In this document: one piece after another, positions 21,472 through 30,151 of the stretch
Numbering within the stretch: position 1 is the stretch's first letter
Layout: each line of letters opens with the position of its first letter
DNA from: Pseudomonadota bacterium
GTDB lineage: Bacteria; Pseudomonadota; Gammaproteobacteria; Acidiferrobacterales; Acidiferrobacteraceae
Reading direction: 5' to 3'
Length of the DNA stretch: 64,000 nucleotides
Assembly (NCBI GenBank): GCA_021841585.1
Contig: JAKBUS010000002.1
Coordinates: 1 to 64,000, forward strand
Notes under the pieces: model-generated
Database searches by the model: none
Seen by the model: only the letters and a program-made list of their open reading frames with translations
Told to the model about the DNA's origin: nothing
Translations under genes and position numbers: made by a program

Positions 21472-22845
21472 CTAGACGACCCGGGAAAAACGCCGCCGAT
21501 CGGCCATGAGCAGGTAGCGGTCAAAGACCGCGCACACCGCACGCACGAGCATCTGGCCACGCGCGGTCACGGCGATCTTGCGTTCGTCCCTTTCCACCAA
21601 GCCGTCGTGGATGAAGGGCTCGAGGCGCGCCAATTCGGATGCGAAATAGGTGGCAAAGCGCAGGCCGTGACGGGCCTCGACGGCCGCCACATCGCACTGC
21701 ATGTGGCACAAAAGATCGTTGATCACCTCGCGGCGTAGCTCGTCGTCGGCACTCAATTCGAACCCGCGGCGCACTGGCAGCGTCCCTTGGTCGACGAGCG
21801 TCTCGTACTCCTTCAAGTCCCAGGCATTCTGGCTATAGATGGCGCCTATACGGCTGACCGCCGAGGCCCCCACGCCCAGGACATCGAGGTGTCCACGGGT
21901 CGAATATCCCTGAAAATTGCGCGCCAGGGTGTGGTCGCGCTGGGCCTGCGCAAGCTCGTCGTCGGCCTTGGCGAAATGGTCAAGTCCTATGTAAACGTAA
22001 CCGGCGGCGGCCAGGGCCTCCGCAGTGCCACTCAAGATGGCGATCTTGGTCAGGCCGTCGGGGATTTCTGCGGCATTGATGCGCCGCTGCGGCTTGAAAC
22101 GTTCTGGGAGATGCGCGTAGTTGAAGAGCGACACGCGGTCCGGGGCGATCTCGAGCAGGCGATCGAGCGTGTGCGCGAAGCTGTCGCGGGTCTGGCGCGG
22201 CAGACCGTAGATGAGGTCGACGCTCAAGGAGCGAAACCCGAGGGCGCGCGCGGTCTGCGCGACATGGCGCACCAGCCCGAAGGGCTGCTCACGGTTTATA
22301 GCGCGCTGCACCGCGGGATCGAAATCCTGGACGCCGAGGCTCAGGCGGTTGAATCCTATGGAACGTAGGAGCGATAGCGTGGCATCCGAGGCATGGCGCG
22401 GATCGATCTCGATCGAATACTCGCCGCTATCATCGGCACGCAGCGCGAAGCGCTCGGCTATCGCGCACATGAGGGCGCGCATCTCGTCGTGGCTCAGAAA
22501 GGTAGGGGTCCCGCCGCCCCAGTGGAGCTGATCCAGGGGCGGATGCGCACCGAGCCACGGCGACAACAACGCAAGCTCTTGGGCGACGCGCGTCACATAG
22601 GGCCCGGCGCGGTCGTGGTGCTTCGTTATCGTCTTGTTGCAGGCGCAGTAATAGCACACGGACTCGCAGAACGGGACGTGCACATAGAGTGACCACGGGC
22701 GATCCGCCGGGCGCGCCGCCAGCGTGCGGCCCAAGTCATCGGGGCCGAACTGGCCATGGAATTGGGTCGCCGGGGGGTACGACGTATAACGGGGCGCCGA
22801 CTCGCCGTAGCGGGTGATCAGAGCGGCATCGAAAGAATCATTCAT
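21472..22845 (-). CDS. hemN: oxygen-independent coproporphyrinogen III oxidase
   Basis: YTSYPPATQFHGQFGPDD...LYVHVPFCESVCYYCACNKTITK...HWGGGTPTFLSHDEMRALM. Confidence 0.96.
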   Translation of the reverse strand: MNDSFDAALITRYGESAPRYTSYPPATQFHGQFGPDDLGRTLAARPADRPWSLYVHVPFCESVCYYCACNKTITKHHDRAGPYVTRVAQELALLSPWLGAHPPLDQLHWGGGTPTFLSHDEMRALMCAIAERFALRADDSGEYSIEIDPRHASDATLSLLRSIGFNRLSLGVQDFDPAVQRAINREQPFGLVRHVAQTARALGFRSLSVDLIYGLPRQTRDSFAHTLDRLLEIAPDRVSLFNYAHLPERFKPQRRINAAEIPDGLTKIAILSGTAEALAAAGYVYIGLDHFAKADDELAQAQRDHTLARNFQGYSTRGHLDVLGVGASAVSRIGAIYSQNAWDLKEYETLVDQGTLPVRRGFELSADDELRREVINDLLCHMQCDVAAVEARHGLRFATYFASELARLEPFIHDGLVERDERKIAVTARGQMLVRAVCAVFDRYLLMADRRRFSRVV

Positions 22846-22893
22846 AAGCTAACCCTAAAACACGACGGTAACGCCAGGGTCACCCGGGATGCT

Positions 22894-22907
22894 TTGATTA
22901 ATATCAA
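22894..22907. promoter_or_regulatory. FNR-type palindrome TTGAT-TAAT-ATCAA upstream of hemN
   Basis: Direct read of TTGATTAATATCAA, a perfect consensus, 49 bp upstream of hemN start. Confidence 0.85.
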
Positions 22908-22918
22908 CCCTCCGCTGA

Positions 22919-24382
22919 TCAGATACCCAGGGCCGCGCAGATGTCGGCGACCGCCGCCTGGGCGCGGGCATCGGGCCGGATCGTCCGACCCGGAGGGCGC
23001 GTGACCTCGGGAGGCCGCTTCAACGTGGCGTCCAGACCCATCTTGCCGCCCAGGCCGGCCTCGGGGCTCGCGAAATCCAGGTAATCGATGGGCGTATTCG
23101 TCAGGATGACCGCATCGCGGGCGGGATCGGCGCGGGTTACCAGTGCCCATATCACCTCTGACCAGTCGCGGATGTTGATGTCATCGTCGGTCACGATCAC
23201 GAACTTAGTGTACGTGAACTGCCTCAGGTAGGACCATATACCGAACATGATGCGGCGCGCGTGCCCGGGGTAGCGTTTGCGAATGCTTACCACAGCGACC
23301 CGATAGGAACAGGCCTCGGGGGGCAGATAAAAATCGATGATCTCCGGGAATTGTTGTTGCAAGAGCGGCACGAAGACCTCGTTCAAGGCACCGGCCAGTA
23401 CCGAGGGCTCGTCGTGCGGTGAGCGCCCCATGTAGGTCGTCTGATAAAGGGGGGCGTGGCGGTGCGTCACGCGCGTCACGGTCATGACCGGGAAATGGTC
23501 CTGGGCGTTGTAATAGCCCGTATGATCGCCGAACGGACCCTCCAGGGCGGTATCGTTCGGGGCGATCACGCCTTCCAGGACGATCTCGGCGCGCGCCGGC
23601 ACCAAGAGCCCGTTGCCGGCATGCGTAAGCTCGGTGCGCGCCCCGCGCAAAAGGCCGGCAAACTGATATTCGGACAGGGTGTCCGGGATGGGCGCGACCG
23701 CGGCTATGGTCAAGGCCGGATCCGCGCCTATGGCCACCGCCAGCGGAAACGGCTCATCGGGGTGCGCCTCGCGAAACCGCGCATAGTCGCCGGCCCCGCC
23801 ACGATGCGCGAGCCAGCGCATGATGAGGCGGTTGCGGCCGATCAGCTGCTGACGATAGACCGCGACATTGTGCCGCTCGTCACGGGCGGGGCGGGTGATG
23901 ACCAGGCCAAAAGTGAGGAGCCGTCCGGCATCCTCGGGCCAGCAGTGCGAGATCGGCAGGGCCTCGAGATCGACGGCATCGCCCTCCTGAACGCACTCGT
24001 GGACCGGCGCGCCGCCTTCCACGACGCGCGCCCGCGCCGCCCACAGACGACCGATGATGGGGAGATGGCGAATGGCCTCGCCGGTACCGCGCGGCCAGCG
24101 TGGCTCCTTGATCCGCCCGAGCAACTCCCCGAGCGCGCGCAAGGCGGCGCTGTCCTTTAAGTCCATGGCCTGCAAGACACGCTCACGGGTACCAAACAGA
24201 TTGCCGACCACCGGCATCGTCTTGCCATCGACATTCTCGAACAGCAATGCGGGCCCCTGGGCGACAATCGCGCGCCGGCAAATCTCGGTAATCTCCAGAT
24301 GGGCACTGACGGGCGCGGCCACTCGCGCGAGGAGGTTTTGGCGCTCAAGGTGCGCGAGGAATTGGCGCATGTCGGTAAACAT
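22919..24382 (-). CDS. ubiD: UbiD family 3-octaprenyl-4-hydroxybenzoate decarboxylase
   Basis: MFTDMRQFLAHLERQNLLARV...GPALLFENVDGKTMPVVGNLFGTRERV...EGPFGDHTGYYN...TYMGRSPHDEPSVLAGALNEVFVPLLQQQFPEI. Confidence 0.95.
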   Translation of the reverse strand: MFTDMRQFLAHLERQNLLARVAAPVSAHLEITEICRRAIVAQGPALLFENVDGKTMPVVGNLFGTRERVLQAMDLKDSAALRALGELLGRIKEPRWPRGTGEAIRHLPIIGRLWAARARVVEGGAPVHECVQEGDAVDLEALPISHCWPEDAGRLLTFGLVITRPARDERHNVAVYRQQLIGRNRLIMRWLAHRGGAGDYARFREAHPDEPFPLAVAIGADPALTIAAVAPIPDTLSEYQFAGLLRGARTELTHAGNGLLVPARAEIVLEGVIAPNDTALEGPFGDHTGYYNAQDHFPVMTVTRVTHRHAPLYQTTYMGRSPHDEPSVLAGALNEVFVPLLQQQFPEIIDFYLPPEACSYRVAVVSIRKRYPGHARRIMFGIWSYLRQFTYTKFVIVTDDDINIRDWSEVIWALVTRADPARDAVILTNTPIDYLDFASPEAGLGGKMGLDATLKRPPEVTRPPGRTIRPDARAQAAVADICAALGI

Positions 24383-24438
24383 TCTGGCGGCATCGTAAAG
24401 CGAGGTCCCCACCGGCCCTTTGATCCAGCGCAAACTAT

Positions 24439-24452
24439 TTGACGCGCATCAA
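24439..24452. promoter_or_regulatory. FNR-like site TTGAC-GCGC-ATCAA between divergent ubiD and ubiT
   Basis: Direct read of TTGACGCGCATCAA in the divergent ubiD/ubiT intergenic region; one mismatch to the FNR consensus. Confidence 0.65.
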
Positions 24453-24486
24453 TCCATGAGCTTTGGGAACAGCGAACAATGCGCCC

Positions 24487-24921
24487 ATGACCCTCTTGTC
24501 CGATATCGTCTCGCAAACCGCGCCACGCGCCCTGGATTTGGGCGCCAAGATCGTGCCGGCCCCGGCCATCGCCCTTTGCGGCGCGCTCATGGCCAACGCC
24601 CTGCTGGTGTCGGACCATTCCCTGGAAGGCCTGTCGGGTACGCGCGTGCGCCTGGAGATCACCAACCCCCACGTAGCGCTCGGCTTCGTGATCCGCAACG
24701 CCCGCCTGTGGCCGGCCCCGCCGATCCCATGGACGACGTGCATACGTGGCGAAATGCGCTCCTTTCTTGCGCTTCTCATGCAGACCGAGGATGCCGACGC
24801 GTTATTCTTTGATCGCAGGCTATGCGTGGAAGGTGATACCGGCGTCGCCCTGCAATTGCGCCACGCCCTCGAAAGCGCGATCTATCGCCAGAAAAAACGC
24901 CTGCGCTCCCTGCTCCCCTAA
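24487..24921 (+). CDS. ubiT: SCP2-domain protein, UbiT (anaerobic ubiquinone biosynthesis accessory factor)-like
   Basis: FLALLMQTEDADALFFDRRLCVEGDTGVALQLRHALESA resembles the UbiT/YhbT SCP2 core; supported by ubiU/ubiV elsewhere in the window. Start 24463 or 24487. Confidence 0.8.
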   Translation: MTLLSDIVSQTAPRALDLGAKIVPAPAIALCGALMANALLVSDHSLEGLSGTRVRLEITNPHVALGFVIRNARLWPAPPIPWTTCIRGEMRSFLALLMQTEDADALFFDRRLCVEGDTGVALQLRHALESAIYRQKKRLRSLLP

Positions 24922-25008
24922 GCACGAAACCCCCTCGCCGACGCCGACTATCGCACAGTCGTTGCAATTGCAGGCTCATGCTATATGCTTGTCAGATAAG
25001 CCAATGTC

Positions 25009-25707
25009 GTGCCCGTCTTTCCGGGGACGAAGAAACGGGGGAGGTTCATGCACCGGACGACAATCGACTCCGGGAGACCGGGGAACTCGACGCAGGGACC
25101 GTCGTGGTGGAAAAGCGCGCTGCAACGTCTGGCAGGGGCACTATTTCCGACGGACCTACGACTCTTCGCCCGCGCCATCTGTTCGGGACCTCAGGCGGTC
25201 GGCGCGGCCTGCCCAAGCTCGAGACGGCTGGCCGATTACATGGCCTCGCAGGCCGTGAGCGTATGCCGGGGTTATATCGTCGAATTGGGCGCCGGGACCG
25301 GGGTGGTAACGGCCTCGTTGCTCGAGCATGGAATCGCGCCGGAACGTCTTATAGTTGTCGAAAAATCGGCGTTGCTTGCCGCCCACCTGAAGGGACGTTT
25401 TCCTGACGTGACCATCCTCGAGGGTGATGCGGCGGACCTCGCGAGCCTGCTCGGCTGGCGCGCGCAACGCGTATCGGCGGTAGTATCGAGCCTGCCCTTG
25501 AAATCCCTCCCAAAAAGTACGGTCGATCAGATCGGCTCGGCCCTGGATGCCATCCTCCCCAAGGGCGCGACCTTTATCCAATTTACCTACAGCCTGCGCT
25601 GCCGCGCCATAGACTGGGCCCAGGAAGTCACCTGCCTGCACTCGCACACCATATGGCGCAACGTGCCTCCGGCGCGGGTGAACGTCTTCGCCTGGGGAAA
25701 CGGTTAA
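25009..25707 (+). CDS. phospholipid N-methyltransferase (PmtA)-like SAM methyltransferase
   Basis: FARAICSGPQAVGAACPSSRRLADYMASQA...YIVELGAGTGVVTASLLEHGIAPERLIVVEKS...VVSSLPLKSLPK...FIQFTYSLRC. Confidence 0.75.
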   Translation: MPVFPGTKKRGRFMHRTTIDSGRPGNSTQGPSWWKSALQRLAGALFPTDLRLFARAICSGPQAVGAACPSSRRLADYMASQAVSVCRGYIVELGAGTGVVTASLLEHGIAPERLIVVEKSALLAAHLKGRFPDVTILEGDAADLASLLGWRAQRVSAVVSSLPLKSLPKSTVDQIGSALDAILPKGATFIQFTYSLRCRAIDWAQEVTCLHSHTIWRNVPPARVNVFAWGNG

Positions 25708-25829
25708 GGCGGACGCGACGCACCATCCCGTGCGCGCGAAGAATCGGCGAGGGGAAAGGGGCAAGGGCGCGATACGAAGAAAGGGCACGGGTGGCCCAGG
25801 GGACATATGACCGTCGACCAGGGGAAGGG

Positions 25830-25874
25830 CCCGGCGGGCGCGCTGACCGGGATACGGGCAGCGCGCCCGCCGGG
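25830..25874. repeat. strong inverted repeat CCCGGCGGGCGCGCTG-N13-CAGCGCGCCCGCCGGG
   Basis: 16 bp arms, perfect match by eye; upstream of the likely true start (25906) of the next gene; no T-tract. Confidence 0.85.
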
Positions 25875-25905
25875 GCCCTCGCCGAAACAAGGCCGTGAGG
25901 CCGGA

Positions 25906-27207
25906 ATGGTGCCTTCAGGCGGACACGGCAGCGGCCGAGGGAAGAGGGCTTGGCCCTATTGCGCGGCGACCCTGTACGCGCTTCTGGTGCCAGCAACGGT
26001 GCGGGCCATGGACGGCTTTCGGCCGGGGCTCTGGGCCATCACCACGACCTTCAGTGGGGCCATGGCCCTTACCAGCCATGGCGATGATTGCCTGCGGCGC
26101 ATCGGGCCCGTCACCACGACTACCAGTGACATCAATAAGACCCAGGGCCTGCATGGCCCCGTATCGGTTCAGGTACGTCGGCGGCCGGGCACCACCATCG
26201 TGACCTGGAGCGACCGACTCCAGATGGGGCCGGCGTTGACCGTGGACCACGGACAGGGCCGCTTTACCAGACGAGGTCCCGACCTCATATATCGTGGGAC
26301 CTGGACGCGGACACAATGGGTCGCGGGTCAGCCTTCCGTGATTCATGCCATCCTGCACGGACACTGGCTGGGCGCGCAATGCCCGAAGGCGGTCGTACCC
26401 GGTACCTTGTCGTCGCCCGCGCTCGCGAAACTGAATGCCCTGGCCGCCAAGCTTGCGGTTATCATGCATGGCGAGAAAGCGGAGATGGCGGCGGCACAGG
26501 CTGCGCTTGCGCGCGCCAACGCGCAGACCGCCCACCAAAAGGCTCGCCTCGCAGGGTTTCTGGCCCACGCACCCCATGCGGTCCCGTCCGTCAGCCCCCA
26601 ACCGCAGGTGGTCGCACCCGTGAGGCCCGCGCCGCACCCGGTCGCTGTCGCCGCCCCTAAACCGCGCCCGCGGGAACTCTTCCGGCACCCGCCCGGTACG
26701 CCGCAAGGACAGGCCGCTCTGCGCCGCGCCTGGGCGCAGTTGCGGGCAAGCGCCGCGGTCCGCCAAGGACCGCTCGGGAAGCCGGTGGCCATGCAAATCG
26801 TGTTTGACCCCGATGAACCGTTTTGCCACGCGCTGTGGGTCAAGATGCAGGCCTTCGCCAACAGCCCGGTGGTCATCCGCTGGGTGCCGGTTGCGCTGGT
26901 GCGGGCCTCGACCCTGGGAAAGGCGGCGGCGATCGTCACCGCCGGCGATCCGCTCAAGGCCCTGGCTTATGACGAGCGCCATTTCAACGTCCACCTATGG
27001 GCCGGGGGAATCCGCCCGCTCGCGCGCGTCTCGCCGGCGCTTCGCCAGACCATCATCGACAACACGCATCTGGTCGTGCGCCTCGTATCGTACATCCCAT
27101 TCATGATCTATCGGCAAAACGGGCACATGCGCTTTCTGGGGGGCGTCCCCAAGAAGGCCGTGCTCACCCCCCTCCTGTCGGCGCTGGCCCGACAAAAAGG
27201 CCCCTGA
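25906..27207 (+). CDS. periplasmic protein: DUF3617-like N-terminal domain fused to DsbC/DsbG-like thioredoxin-fold domain
   Basis: Signal peptide ...RAWPYCAATLYALLVPATVRA; GFRPGLWAITTTFSGA...SHGDDCLRR; C-terminal VAMQIVFDPDEPFCHALWVKMQAFANSPVVIRWVPVALVRASTLGKAAAIVTAGDPLKALAYDERHFN. ORF track start 25807 would run through the hairpin. Confidence 0.65.
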   Translation: MVPSGGHGSGRGKRAWPYCAATLYALLVPATVRAMDGFRPGLWAITTTFSGAMALTSHGDDCLRRIGPVTTTTSDINKTQGLHGPVSVQVRRRPGTTIVTWSDRLQMGPALTVDHGQGRFTRRGPDLIYRGTWTRTQWVAGQPSVIHAILHGHWLGAQCPKAVVPGTLSSPALAKLNALAAKLAVIMHGEKAEMAAAQAALARANAQTAHQKARLAGFLAHAPHAVPSVSPQPQVVAPVRPAPHPVAVAAPKPRPRELFRHPPGTPQGQAALRRAWAQLRASAAVRQGPLGKPVAMQIVFDPDEPFCHALWVKMQAFANSPVVIRWVPVALVRASTLGKAAAIVTAGDPLKALAYDERHFNVHLWAGGIRPLARVSPALRQTIIDNTHLVVRLVSYIPFMIYRQNGHMRFLGGVPKKAVLTPLLSALARQKGP

Positions 27208-27603
27208 CGCACGCCTTGCTCAGGGCGTCGTCCCGCGCCCGCGATGGCCTTACGGCGGGCTCAAACAACCGACACCGAACTCAAGATTTGTACCGCAAGG
27301 TGCCGAGGCGGCTTTAAGCCCGGCACCCAAGCCCGCCATGGCTGAGTGTTTGCCTGGAAAAACGCCTAAGGCGCCGACTCGGCGCGCGGTCAAGCGGCCC
27401 CATGGCCTGGCACCGGAAAGGAATAAGAATGCCGGGCGCGATTCCGGTAGGACGCTTGCGGTCAGTGTTTATGGTCGCAGCGGCGGGATCCGCCGCTGGC
27501 GCGCGTCTCACCCGCGCTTTGCTAGGCCGCCATCGACAGCATGCGGCTAATCGCGCACCCTCGATGGATGAACCCTATTATTTCTATAAACGTAAATATT
27601 ATG

Positions 27604-28533
27604 CTAAAACCGGGCGGCTACGCCGATCGTGGTCAACGTCTGAACGGTGGAACTGTTGGGCTCCTGCGTATAATAGCCGGTGAATACCCCGTTTTGGTCA
27701 AAGATAGGGGTTGGTGACGAGGCTCCATAGTGGAATGTCGTCCGCCGGACGTGCAGATATACGCGCCAAACTGGATCAATCAAATAGACGGCCTTCAGCC
27801 CCACATCCCAGTACGGGCGGTCGCCTAGCGCATGCGTGCCGGCAACAGAGTATTCCTGGTTCGTACTGGTATCGACGACCATGGGAAGCGTGGCTTGGAG
27901 TTGCGCGCCGAACGTATAACCCTCCAGGAGATGGATCCCGAGAACCCAATGCCGGCTCACGGCGACATCACCGAGGAGCCCGATACCGATATGGCTGTCG
28001 GCATACTGCTCTATCCCGCCGAGCCCACTGCCGTTGCCGACATTTCGTGTCCAGTGATGAAATCCCAGCCCGAGATAGGGAATGATCGCCGTAGGGACGC
28101 CCAGCGCGCGGCCGATCCCGAAGGCATCGCCCAACCGGCCCCGGAATTCGCTGATCGTGTTGGTGGTTGTCGTTTGAGTGGGGGCGCCAGAAACATAGTG
28201 GCCGGAATAATTCGTGCTGCCGTTGGCCCGTGTGTAAGCGGCCCGCCAATAGAATCCGCCCCGCGGATTGGTTGTCATGCCGCTTACGCCCACCGTGAAG
28301 GCCGGGATGGAGCCGGTCTCGGTATCGAGCGCGGCCCCACTGGACCCGACTTCCGTGTAATGCTGATATAAGACGCCGCCACCGGCGAAAAACCCGGTTT
28401 CCGCCTGCTGAATGATGTACGACACATCGGCCGCATGAACAGCGGAGGTAAACAGCGCGAAGGCAAGCGGCAAGAGGCCGCTTGCTAGGATCTCGTGACG
28501 CCTGAACGCACCGCGCATACGCCACCCGAGCAT
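27604..28533 (-). CDS. predicted outer-membrane beta-barrel protein
   Basis: Signal peptide ...LPLAFALFTSAVHAA, alternating aromatic/polar strands, C-terminal TTIGVAARF ending in Phe. Confidence 0.65.
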   Translation of the reverse strand: MLGWRMRGAFRRHEILASGLLPLAFALFTSAVHAADVSYIIQQAETGFFAGGGVLYQHYTEVGSSGAALDTETGSIPAFTVGVSGMTTNPRGGFYWRAAYTRANGSTNYSGHYVSGAPTQTTTTNTISEFRGRLGDAFGIGRALGVPTAIIPYLGLGFHHWTRNVGNGSGLGGIEQYADSHIGIGLLGDVAVSRHWVLGIHLLEGYTFGAQLQATLPMVVDTSTNQEYSVAGTHALGDRPYWDVGLKAVYLIDPVWRVYLHVRRTTFHYGASSPTPIFDQNGVFTGYYTQEPNSSTVQTLTTIGVAARF

Positions 28534-28576
28534 AACATCCTCTTTTTTATTTTGATAAAGTTTCGTTTTGGGATTT

Positions 28577-30151
28577 CTATATCAAGGATGGTGCGGCGTC
28601 AAGCGATCCCTCGGCGCCCGCGCCATTTCCCGCACCCCCATCCACGGCCGCCAACCGATCGCGCCAGGCCAGGAGACGTCCCAGGAGTCGCGCATCCACG
28701 GATGCCTCGGCCTCGAAGCGCCCGGCATAGGCGGCCTCCTCCTGACGCAACGTGTAACAGGTGTCGCCACCGATATCCAGGAACACCGCCGGGATGCCGG
28801 CGTCTATGAAGGCGTAGTCGCGCTTCAGAAAGAAGTCCGTGCAACACACCCCGAGAAAGGCGCGCGCCCCCTGGTTTTTGAGATCAGAGAGGACCGCTTG
28901 CAGGTGTTCATAGCGGGTGATGGTAATGACCGTCAGATTTCGCGCGCGCGCCAGGCCGTAGGCCTCGCCTACGGCGCATCGCCCGCACTCCGGGCAGCCA
29001 TCGCGGTGCCGCCATTTGCACCAGGTGGGCTTGGCGCAGTAAGGCAGCAGCACGGCGTCGATGGCGCCCAGCAGGGTCTCGACCGAGGCCGCGCGGTCGG
29101 GACTAAACACGCTGATCTGGGTGGCCGCCGCAAGCCCTAAGCGCCGGCCGACATGAAAACGCGCGGCGCACAGGTGGCCCAAGTAAATGATATCCGCGGC
29201 GTCCACGCCGACGATGTCGGGAGGGCTCGCGCCCAGGGCCTTGGCGAGCGTGGACTCGGCCTGCTTGATGTCGGTGCCGGCGAGCGATGCCTGCAGGCGC
29301 GCCAGGAGACCGCCATCGAGGCATATCACGCCACCCGTGAAACGCGCCTCGCGTATGAGCGCCCCGGGATCGAGCCACACGTCCAGATAGAGCACGCCGC
29401 CCGCAGTCTTCAGGAACGCCTGGACGTCCGCTACCGGTCCCCCATCGACCACCGCCGCGCACGGGGTCTCCTCGCGCAGGACCGGGGGTGGTTCGCGATG
29501 TGCACAGCGGCCGAGGGCTTGCGCGGTTTCGGCGGCGAGGCGCGCGCCAAGCGGTCCCGGCAGCAGATCGGGGACCAGGGTAGAAAGCGGGGCAAAGCGC
29601 TGGCGCGCCGCGAGCAGGCCCTTTTCGGAAAGCTTTTCGAGGGGCAAGCGCAGGGTCTTCAAGAGCTCCTCGACGTCAAGCGCAAGCGGCACGACCGCCT
29701 CGAACAAGACGACACCGGCGTGTTGCCGGGCGAAAACGCTACCGAGCTTGCGTCCGGCCACGACGATATCGTTGGGGGCTATGAACACGGCATCTATGCC
29801 ATACCCTCGGATGACGGCAAGCAGCGGGGCGGCGAGCGCGGACATGAGGGCGTCCGGCGCCATGGCCTCGTAGGGGCCGGCGGGCGCGGCAAGCACCGCA
29901 ACGAGGGTGTCAGGATCGAGCGACAGGCTACCGCCGCCGGTCAGCCGCCGCACCACCGGGAAACGCTCGCCGATATACGAGAGACGCAGCGTGCGACGCG
30001 GGTCCTCGAAGGCCCCCACGAGGGCGCAGCGTGCGAGGCGCGCAAAGCCGAGCACCGCCTCGCCGCGCGAGGCGCGCGCGATATGCGCCTGCTCGTAATC
30101 GGGGAATTGCGCGGGCGCGAGGGGCTGGGGGTCGTGCCAGGCGAGCCTCAT
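28577..30151 (-). CDS. lipoate-protein-ligase-A-like domain + ligase accessory domain + DUF116 domain fusion
   Basis: VVRRLTGGGSLSLDPDTLVAVLA...APNDIVVAGRKLGSVFARQHAGVVLFEAVVPL (LplA-like); GGVLYLDVWLDPGALIREARFTGGVICLD (C-terminal ligase-like); KPTWCKWRHRDGCPECGRC...NQGARAFLGVCCTDFFLKRDYAFIDAGIPAVFLDIGGDTCY (DUF116). Confidence 0.8.
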   Translation of the reverse strand: MRLAWHDPQPLAPAQFPDYEQAHIARASRGEAVLGFARLARCALVGAFEDPRRTLRLSYIGERFPVVRRLTGGGSLSLDPDTLVAVLAAPAGPYEAMAPDALMSALAAPLLAVIRGYGIDAVFIAPNDIVVAGRKLGSVFARQHAGVVLFEAVVPLALDVEELLKTLRLPLEKLSEKGLLAARQRFAPLSTLVPDLLPGPLGARLAAETAQALGRCAHREPPPVLREETPCAAVVDGGPVADVQAFLKTAGGVLYLDVWLDPGALIREARFTGGVICLDGGLLARLQASLAGTDIKQAESTLAKALGASPPDIVGVDAADIIYLGHLCAARFHVGRRLGLAAATQISVFSPDRAASVETLLGAIDAVLLPYCAKPTWCKWRHRDGCPECGRCAVGEAYGLARARNLTVITITRYEHLQAVLSDLKNQGARAFLGVCCTDFFLKRDYAFIDAGIPAVFLDIGGDTCYTLRQEEAAYAGRFEAEASVDARLLGRLLAWRDRLAAVDGGAGNGAGAEGSLDAAPSLI

